DNA from: Brasenia schreberi | Taxonomy: Eukaryota > Streptophyta > Magnoliopsida > Nymphaeales > Cabombaceae | Length of the DNA stretch: 64,000 nt | Direction of reading: 5' to 3' | Assembly: GCA_036023115.1 (NCBI GenBank) | Contig: JAYKKT010000064.1 | Coordinates: 9,570,001 to 9,634,000, forward strand | In this document: piece by piece, positions 49,601-59,800 of the stretch | Numbering within the stretch: position 1 is the first letter of the stretch | How the letters are laid out: every line of letters starts with the position of its first letter | Position numbers and translations under genes: made by a program | Notes under the pieces: generated by a model | What the model was told of the DNA's origin: nothing | The model's input: only the letters and a program-made list of their open reading frames with translations | Database searches by the model: none

Positions 49601-52600
49601 GACAAACCTTGCCATAGTTCTCAACCACAGCGCCTCGGGTTATCTCCCATAGCTTTACGGATCCTGCAGCATCCTATTAAAGAAACATCCCTTATACTTC
49701 AGACATGTTTCATGCAATCATATACAAAGAGATTGCCTGTATAATTACCTTAGTCAGAACATGCCTTCTGTTATTCAAAATTTCATGCTGCACAATTCCT
49801 GGGGTTCCTGGGATGGTGCATGATGGATTTTTATAAACAGGGACCTGGATGAGAAGAAGGCCAGTCATTCCAGAGTTGAAAAGAGGACCAGAAGTATTAA
49901 AAAAACAGGTCAAAAGGGGCAAGCCTTTTTCCTTTAAACCAAAAAGGAAACAGAAGGAACATCAACAATGGGCTAGTAGCTTCCAAGCATTCAGCAACAA
50001 ATATAAGGATAAGCATATCCTACAGCAGCTGGTCGTTTTTGCATTAAAGAATTTTCGTATTCATTCTTGATATACGCTTCACTTACCATGAGAAGATGGA
50101 AGGAAAAGCAACTCATGATAGTACTAAGCTCTATCTTTTACATGTTTGTCCTTATAGCCAAATCCACCAATATCACTCTACGAAACTCATTGTCATCAAA
50201 CCTTTGAGGTAAATACAAGATCATTTTTACCATCTAGGATTTTGAAATCTTAGAATTATTCAGTAATCCAGAATTATTATCAAGTATCAAGTTGATGAGC
50301 CATATAATGAAATTATGAGAGAATTATTGAATGAGGGTTGTAACAAGTATCGAGTAGACAGGTACAACAGATACAACACAGAACTAATTTGGACTCATGC
50401 CAAATAGATTTACTGATGAGGCTATTCATTTATTGAGATGTCATAGAACATTTTAGAGAAAAAGAATCTTCACAAGATATTTATTGATTTAGAAAAAACT
50501 TAAGATAAGATACCAAGAGATATCCTTTTGATAGACAATAATTTAGAAAAAGAACCTTGGGAAAAAAAAGTATTCTATTGATGCATATCAACTATCGATG
50601 GACATCAACCTGAGATATGTATAATGATAGACAAACATGTGCGAGGACGCACGAAGGAATGTCAGATTTTCTTGAAGTTAATATTGGATTACATCAAGGA
50701 TAAGCCTTAAGACCATACTTATTTACCTTAATTATTGTCGAGTTAACGAAATATTATAGTGTATGTGATTTACAAATGGCATTGTGTTAATGAATGGGTT
50801 TAAGGAAAAAGTTAATAAGAAATTAGAACTATAGAGAAAAACTTTAGAAAATAAAGGCTTCAGATTAATTGAACGAAGATATAAAATATATAGGATGCAA
50901 GTTTAATCATTTGGGTACGACAAATAACATAGAAATTAAGATTAAGGCACATTGCATTCCTCAAAAGAAAATGTTAAATGCTTGGGATAAATTTTTCATA
51001 GAGAAATAAAAAATTTTATGGAAATGTCACACATAATAATGTTGAGAGGATCGGCTGGAGGTAGTCAAAGTCTATAAGTGTCTATCACCAGCTTTTATGC
51101 TTTTTGTTTTTTAAGGTTATTGTATTTTCAATTCAATAATGGCATACCTGCAATATGACTTATGTTGGATGTATTTAAGCCTCTTAGGGTCTCAATTCTA
51201 AGAGCGGAATTAATAAAAGAGAGAGAGAGGTTGCCGATACAACATAAGAGGTTGATCGATAGCCAACATTTCTTCTCTCCAATATCGAGTGTAATCAAGC
51301 ATGTTTGTTGTGTAATTAACATGGTATCCGAGCCTTAATGGCGCAAAATCAAAGGCTGTAGCGGAGGCATATTCAAGAAAAAAGAATATAACTAAAGAGT
51401 ATAAGATTGAAAAGTATGTCAATTAGATGTTGAAAAAGCTTTAAAAATACTTTCTTGTAGGGAAATCTAACAAAGGAAATATATATGGATTTACCTCCAA
51501 GACTAAGAAACAAACACTGAAGGGAGAAGGTGTGTAAGTTGAAGAAAGCCTTATATGGATTGAAGCAATCTCCTAGGGCCTAGTTTGAGAGATTCAATAA
51601 AGGGGTTATAAGCCTTGGTTATTTTCAGAGTGCAAATGATCATACATTGTTTATAAAGCATGGTAAAAGAATTGCAATCCTCATAATATATGTTGATTAC
51701 ATTATAATTACATGTGATGATATCGAGGAGATTAAAGAGCTAAAGAAACAACTTCATAAGTTATTTGACTTGAAAGATTTAGAAAGACTTCACTATTTTC
51801 TGGATATGAAAGTTCTCTATTTAAGAGAAGGTATATTCCTAACTCAAAGAAAATATACCTTTGATCTGTTGAAGAACACTTGAATGACCGATTCTAGGTC
51901 ATGTGATGTACCAATGGAAAGTGAACAAGAAACTATCTTAAAATGAGATGAAAAATATAAAGATGGGAGATACCCGAGACTAGTGGGAAAACTAATTTAT
52001 CTAACTATCACCAAACCCGATATTACCTTTGTAATAGGTATTGTGAATAGGTATTATGAACATATATATGCATCACCATCTAGATGTCATATGGAAGTTG
52101 TCTATCAAATTCTAATATACTTAAAGAAAACTCCGGGCTATGGAGTGATGTATGTTAAACATCGACACTTAGGATTAGAAGTGCATACAAATGTAGACTA
52201 GGAAGACTCACTAAAAGACCGAAAATCTACTACATGATGCCTAACCCTATTTAAAGGCAATATTATATCCTAGAATAGCAAGAGGCAATCTGTTGTTACT
52301 AGATAAAGTGCAGAAACGGAATATAGATCAATAGCACATGGTTTTTGTGAAGGATTATGGCTTCAAGCACTTATTAAGGATTTGGGAGAAGAGATATAAA
52401 TACGTATCCATGGATATTGTGATAGTAACCATACAAATTGTATTGAATCTGGTTTATTATGAGAGTACAAAACATATAGAAGTGGATTGTCATTTTATTA
52501 GAGAGAAGATTCTGAACAAATAATTTTAGTTGATTCATGTGAGATCAAGTGATCAAATGGCAAATACGTTGACTAAAACAGTGTTAAAAGGAATATTATG

Positions 52601-54612
52601 GAAGACTATGGACAAGTTGGGTGTATGTAGTGTATTTAACCCAACTTGAGGGGGAGTGTCGGTTGGAAGGAGTCAAAATCTATAAGTGTCTATGACCAGC
52701 TTTTGTGCTTTTTGTTTTTAAAGGTTCTTGTATTTTAAATTCATTAATGGCATACCTGTAATATGCTTATGTTGATGTATTTAAGCCTCTTAGGGTCTCA
52801 ACCGTAAGAGCAAAATTACTAAGAGAGAGAGAGAAGTTGCAAATACAACACAAGAGGTTGATCGACAACCAACATTTCTTCTCCCCAATACTGTGTGTAA
52901 TCAAGCATATTTGCTGTGTAATTAACAAATAAATGGAGACTAGTTAAAACAAGTAGACAAAAAGATGCCATTAAAGTTACAGGTTAAAACTATGGATTAG
53001 CAATTAGACCCCTTTTGTTGTATAGTGTTATTGGACCGACTTCAACATCTACAAAAGATATCCATGGTGATATGTGTGGTTACACAAGAAAAGGCCACGT
53101 TAGTGATATGGTTATCAGAGACAAATTGGGAGTGGAAAATCATGTAAGACGGTTCCAACTCGTGGAAGGATGACCAGGCAAGCTCCGGTAAAAGTGAGAA
53201 ACTAGATGGTGATTATGTTAAAATAAGAAGAGGAAGAGCACAAAAGTGTTGGAATGAAATAATAAAGAATGATCTAGCTTCTCTTGAGTTAATTGTTCGT
53301 CTGTTAATATGGCACAAGATCAAACATTGTGGCAATAAAGAATCCGTGTAGCCAATCCCATCTAGTATGGAAAAGGCTTAGTTGTTGAAGAATTATTCAG
53401 CAATCACAACTTGCAGACATTGAGGTGTTTAGTAGAATTATGGAGCGTCAGGAGAGAACAATCAACCAAGTAGACATGACCGGATGGGAACCAGCCCAAC
53501 AGTTCCAATCAAAACTAAACCAGGCTAAGAACCAGCTAGAACTGGAATCAGTCAAACCGTACACAAAACCTAGTATCACCTAGAGCGGTTTCATAATTTT
53601 TATTTAAATTTTTTTAATGTTTTTATCAGTTTTGAGCACTTTAGCATTCGAAAATGAACCAGCACGATCCCAGTTTGGTTCTAATTCTTTGTTCCTAGAA
53701 TACTAGAGCCAGCAGCTTGGGACTATTGCAAGGCCTTAGTCAACCCTGTTTTAACTTGGTTAAAATGAAAATTCAAGGATATGATTAGTATAAGGTTAAA
53801 GAAGAAAATGCAAATTCTGTAGAAACTTTGACACAAATACAAATAAAAAAACTATGACATGAAACAAGATGTTTGACAAAAAGAAATTACCTAAACTGCT
53901 AGATTTAAGAATATTCAACAGTAATTCTGAGCCACATAATTAAAATTGTTACAGCATCTAACAACAAACAATTTATCACAAAACATTGAAGAAAAGATGA
54001 AACAGGACGCTTCCAGATGAGGATTGTAGCAATAATAATGAACAGAATCAACTCACTGGAGTAGATCCTTCTAAAGAAGCCCTTGCTCTTGTGAAGGATA
54101 AATTCCCTGCAAGGAATGAACTTCCTCTTTGAAAAACTTTCTGGGGATTACACCCTTCCGCAGGCCATTTATGTAGAGAAGAATCTGTTGTAGCAACCCA
54201 TATGCCATCGCCTTCCAATGCCATTTGCAAGATTGGATGCTCTTTTGTGCATAGTAGAAGGCTCTCCCTTGTGGACAAGTCTGTCAAGTATAACTAAAAT
54301 GGCAATTGCAGGAAAGAAAATGAGAACAAAGAAAACCCCAAAATAGGAAGGCAAAAATGGAAAAGAATTGCATCTGTCTCATCCAAAATACTCACAGAAA
54401 GATCCCTTCCACCACTATACACATGACTGAAAGTTGGTGTACTCATGAGCGCCCAAACAGAATCTGTATGTACAGCATAGGAATGCACACAGCGCTGCTG
54501 ACCAAGATCCCATAAGCTACAAAAAAACCAATAAAATTACTTGCATTCTACACAAGAAACAGATCAGCTAGGACGGTTTTTAACCTGGAGTCTCTCTCTC
54601 TCAATATATATG

Positions 54613-54658
<46 letters not shown>

Positions 54659-56816
54659 AAACAGTTTTCTATAAGCTTAATGTTGAACGTCAGTATTAAA
54701 GCCTTTTCATAATGTAATTTGACCTATTCTACACATGCAGTATTACAATTGTGTGTCAGATTCAACCAATATCTGGTAACCAGCTCATTGCTGTCAAGTA
54801 GCCGAAGAAAACTCATTCAGGCGATATCACTATTTGGACTAAAAGGACACACATACATGGGCATGAGGCAATTAGGAAAGCGCAGCCACAGGAACCAAGA
54901 CCAGTAGCTTCACATTGGATCATAGATAAGAGACATACCACAACAACAGGAAGACAAGTGATTAAAATTCTTATGCAGCGTTTCCTGGAAAAAATGAAGG
55001 ATCGTGCTTTTAGGAGTTTTAGCATCAACCCCTGTCCAAAGGCTCATCAAGAACTTCAATGTACATGATATTTGTATGTTCAGATAAACCCAGAAGCTAC
55101 ACCACGTGATCTGGTTTTTACAGGTCAACAAATGCTTAATTGGTCTCCCTGTCTCTTTTTTCCTAAGTAAATATTTCTTACATCTTAGGATAAGAAACAA
55201 GAAAACTGTTAGCAGCCTTAAGCAAGAATCTACAACCTACGTCAAAATTTTCATGACAGATATGGTCAACTTTCTTTTATAAAGACGATAATTGCAATTC
55301 AACTTCGAACAAGAAGCATGCTCAATCTTGTTTAATTTTCAAAGGCTTACTTTATGCTTATTTTCTACACCCATTTTTCTTATTTTCTTCCCGGACGTAC
55401 ACATCACAAACAAATACTGTCCACCTCAAAAAATTTGCATCGCCCTGCAACTAAAAGCTTCCATTTTTGTTTCCCGTAAAGGAGTAACACTTCATTCATA
55501 AACGAGTGTCCAGAACAGTAACAAAACTTATACATCACATGCAACCAAAATCTTGCTAAAACTAGGGCAAATAGTAGACAAGAGTCACAAGACTTCCAAA
55601 ATCAACTAAAAATCTGCACAATTCAAAAATGTGGAAACTGCCATACCGTATCATAGAATCAGATGATCCAGATAGGCAAAATCTGCGAATATATGCAGTT
55701 CTTGTAAGAAAATTGATGTGCACAAATAGTGTCATAACAGAACCATGCATCAAGTATCAGTCAAATAGATAGGCTAATAATATATCAATTTCACATCCAC
55801 AAAAAATGACAACATGGAGTTTTGAGATGATCTTGACCATGACCCACAGACCCTGCATTGCATACTCACGAACATGTGAAAATGAGGTCTGACAACCAAG
55901 GTCTAGTGTACACCTGGTCGAAATTAATGTTTCTTTGATGCAAAGCCACAAATGGAAACATATGGCAGGCAAGTCGGGCTTCTAGTATCATCATGATGTG
56001 CTTTGTCCAGATAAGTTATATGCTGGAACAAAGTGAAATATGTTGCTGAATTTTTTTTACTAAAATTGAGTAAACAGAAACGGTTGGGCAATGCATAATG
56101 GGAACCAAGTGAAATTGACACAGAGATTATATCAATGTCCATTTACACAAAGAGCCGAAGCTCTCCTGGCAAAAGGGTACTCTAAAGAACCTTCAAGTTA
56201 AAGGTATCAATTTCTATATCTACAGTACACATATCTGGTTGGGGTCTTTGTCAGTCCAGCTTGCTAATAAGAAAGTAAGTTCATGAAGTACAAACTAGGA
56301 CCTCATGCGCAATTCTCTCATTTGTGTCAGAAAATATGTAATTAAATACAAGCATGATTCTTTTTCTTTTTCCTGCAAAAGGTGGATAGGTATGAGATTC
56401 TCATCTCACCCATTTTTGCAATGTTATGAGTTCCTATGAATCTAGGACATGACCTATATGCAAGCAACTAGTATATATATTTGTCATAGACATCTGTATC
56501 GCTGATGATTTTCTATAAGGAGATATGGACTCTTTAAGGTTCAGGACCAAATAATCTATAAAGATTATGTTAATTTACAATATTGAATCGCTGACCATAT
56601 GATACATTCCATGATAATTGCATACTGTTTTCCAGTTATTTTATATTCTAGAATTTGCACTGTCTTCCTTAAATATGCTTTAGGTGTTTTTTTAAGTAAT
56701 ACAATGTGATTAATATTTTTTATCTTCTTAGATTCTTGTTAAAAATATTTGAGAATTCTCGAAAGAAATCACAAAGAAAACTCTAAGAATACCGGTGTTA
56801 CTTCTCTCTCTTTCAG

Positions 56817-56874
<58 letters not shown>

Positions 56875-59800
56875 GGTGATCATCATGCATGCTGCCAGAA
56901 GCACCAAGAATGGCACTTGCAGTGTCAGAAATAGATACATGTAGCAGCATCCCAAACCGAGCACCTCACTGGATGCTGCCAACGAGCAACCTAAGGAGGA
57001 TCCTAATAGTGACATGCAGAAGGTGCTTCCTGAAGGCATATCCAATCTGCCCCCACTTTGTGCCACAGCACAGTACCGGACAAGCAACCCCCTTGACTGC
57101 CACAGAAAACTTGCCCCAACATCTTAAAGTTCAGATTGTCATACTTTCCACCTTGTGATTCAAAAACCTATGATCGTTTGCTGCAGATCACACCTGCAAT
57201 CTACACAGCAGAGAGAAGGCAGAACCATAGCTAGATGCGTTCCTCAAAATACAGTTTCAAATACTTGTTTTGCCTTTTGATCCTGCTAGGATTTAAAATC
57301 ACAAAAGCTTGTGAAAGTTTGGGAATCACAAGGTAAAGCAAGTATTACCATATACCTGTACATTGATGATACCACAAATCAATTTTTGTTCTAAAAGTCT
57401 TTGAGACTGTAGAAGGTGGTTATTATTTATACAGACATCCAAAGAAGATTATCAACAAGTAGGTAATGGTTCACTTTGTATTGGATTACAGGACCACATT
57501 TCTATGGAAAGTTGAATACCTATTATGCGACAGGGTTTCCCATTCAAAACAAGCTGTCACAGTTTTTGTTTTTTCAGTGGCGGATCTACAACTTTTGATA
57601 GGGTGCCTATTCAACCATTTAAGGTGGGCTGAACTATGTATAGCAGGTCATGGATTCAGTTGTGCCCTGGAGTTTTTTCATTGAACTTTCAAATTTTAGG
57701 TGGGGCAGCCGCCTCACTTCAGTGTAGATTTGCCACTTTTTTTTTTCTTCGGGAGCAAAGTCATGCATGCAGTTGCTTCCCACACGATGGGACCACCATA
57801 AGAAACATTAAAATGGATCATAAGGGAAACATGCACATTGAAATACAGAACAGCTAAAAATGCACAGTTAAGAACAAAAGAAAAGGCATACCTGCCGCTT
57901 GAGTCCACCAGCAACGCCCTTATATTGTCTGTATGACCTCTTAGCTTCATTTTCTTGGAACCACTTCTGGGGTCCCACACACGAACAACCTTATGGATAA
58001 ACAGTTTCCAGAAGAAGAATTATTATGCATATCTGAACAACTAAATGTATCAAAATGTAAACACGCATTACTTACAAATGCAACAAAAATGAGCATCATC
58101 ACAAATCTGATAAAAACACCCATAAATCATAAAGGTATACCTTTTCAGTCCCACCAGAAACGAGCAGTGTTCCAGAATCATTCATTGCTAATGCGTATAC
58201 TGACTCTTTATGTCCTTTTGCAGCAAGAGGGCAATATCCTTGTGATTGTTTTGCATGAAGTGAAAGTCCATTTCCGCTACTTGAATTGATAGAACGCATG
58301 CTAGAAATGGGCAAACCAGTATTCCCTAAACTGAGAATTCCATTGGAACTATCATCCTCCACATCATCAGCAGATCGTGAAATTGGATGAGCTGCAGCTT
58401 CAAGATCCCATATAAATACCTCCCCACCAAGGCCACCAGAGGAAACAGTATTGCTCTAAAATGAAACTACAAAAGGATGAGAAATTCATGCAAGAAGAGA
58501 AGATTCTGTGCACTTTGAGAATGGAGTAAACACTGGATACAAATTCAAAGAAAACAAAGTTACATTCTTCTCCGCAGATGCCAAACATGTAACATAATCA
58601 GAGTGTTGCCTGTATGTTCTTGTACAAGTCCCATCAGACAAGCAATTCCAAGTCTAGTCATTTCCAAGGAACCAAAAGTCAGTAACTAAATAAATGAGCT
58701 GAAAGTCATCTGATGTTAAACATCTTGACCAAAACTCAGAACAAACCTTCAAGGTAGTATCAGAAGAACATGAAACAAGGGTCTCTCCTGCAAGGACTAC
58801 ATCATTAACCTGCATAACAATCCAAATGCTTTTAGAGAAAAACAATATGAAGTGATAAATATAACAAGCTGAAAAAGAAGACGTTCAAACTTGAAACATG
58901 AAATTGTACAATAGAGAAGCGAGCGCCCAAACCACTAGTAAAGCTAGATACTGGAGGAGGTCCAATGCCTAGACACACTACTTGACTAGCCATTGGGCCT
59001 CTTCCAACGGCTTGACAACACTAAAACAATAACAAGAAATTGTGAAGTACAAAAGGAAGTACTAAATACATAATAATATATTCTGATAACCCTCAAAACT
59101 GACACTAAACCAAAAATTTGCCCATAAGAAACTTAAACCGAAGAGATGGAAGAAAATTCTTAAACATGTCTGCTAACTAGAAAATTCAGATTTTTATTTC
59201 ATATAGGGAAGCTCCTGATCCTTTTCCAAGTATTATTCCATCAACAAGAAATGTTTCTCTGACTGCATGTCAGGTACCATTTGGTAGGGTGGGAAGCGAC
59301 AAAGTGCTCTTCTCTGCAGGGATGCCTGGGAGTTAAGTCTTTGGCTATGCTCAATAGGGTTTTGTTGAATAAGTGGCTATGAAGATTTATGATGAGAACA
59401 ATCAGTTATGGAGGGCGATCAGTTAAATCTTTGGCTATGTTCAATAGGGTTTTGTTGAATAAGTGGTTGTGAAGATTTATGATGAGGACGACCAGTTAGG
59501 GAGGGCAGTCAGTTAAGTCTTTGGCTATGTTCAATAGGGTTTTCTTGAATAAGTGGCTATCAATATTTATGATGAGGATGATCAGTTATGCAGGAGGGTT
59601 ACGACAGCTAGGTTTCTTGTATGAATGACAGCAGCAAGAAGGGAGTGCTACAGGCCAGTGTTTAGTTGGTTATCAGAAGAGGGTGGATAAGTGCAAGGAG
59701 GGAGTGTCCTTTGAGGTAGCCGGTGAGTGGAAGGTGTCGTTTTGGCACAATATTTTGATGGATGATTGACAGGGTGTCCTTTGTAAAAGGTTTAAAAGGA

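Larger units (their letters stand above)
51040..52927 (+). mobile_element. Copia-4: internally deleted Ty1/copia element
   Basis: The LTRs are 51040-51321 and 52657-52927, with a perfect 5-bp duplication AATAA at 51035-51039 and 52928-52932. A primer-binding site TGGTATCCGAGCC follows the 5' LTR, and TTGAGGGGGAG precedes the 3' LTR. Only 1.3 kb of interior remains, with relics of late reverse transcriptase (about 51540-51890, with YVDYIII in place of YVDDM) and RNase H (about 51980-52560). Gag, protease and integrase are absent. Stops break the frame. Confidence 0.85.
50270..53388 (+). mobile_element. RTE-5: old 5'-truncated RTE in the WD40 gene intron
   Basis: RTE sequence runs from about 50270 (matching ATCAAGTTAATGAGTCATAC of the young copy) to 51039. 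It resumes at 52933 and ends GGAAAAGGCTTAG(TTG)2 at 53388. Flanks AGAATTATTCAGTAATC (50252-50268) and AGAATTATTCAGCAATC (53389-53405) are a 17-bp duplication with one mismatch. It is heavily mutated, with stops in every frame. Copia-4 interrupts it. It is antisense to the host gene, in the intron between exons 9 and 10. Confidence 0.85.

Noticed and set aside
59332..59597. 90-bp repeats as a CRISPR array
   Set aside because: The units are contiguous tandem copies with no repeat/spacer alternation, in a plant intron.
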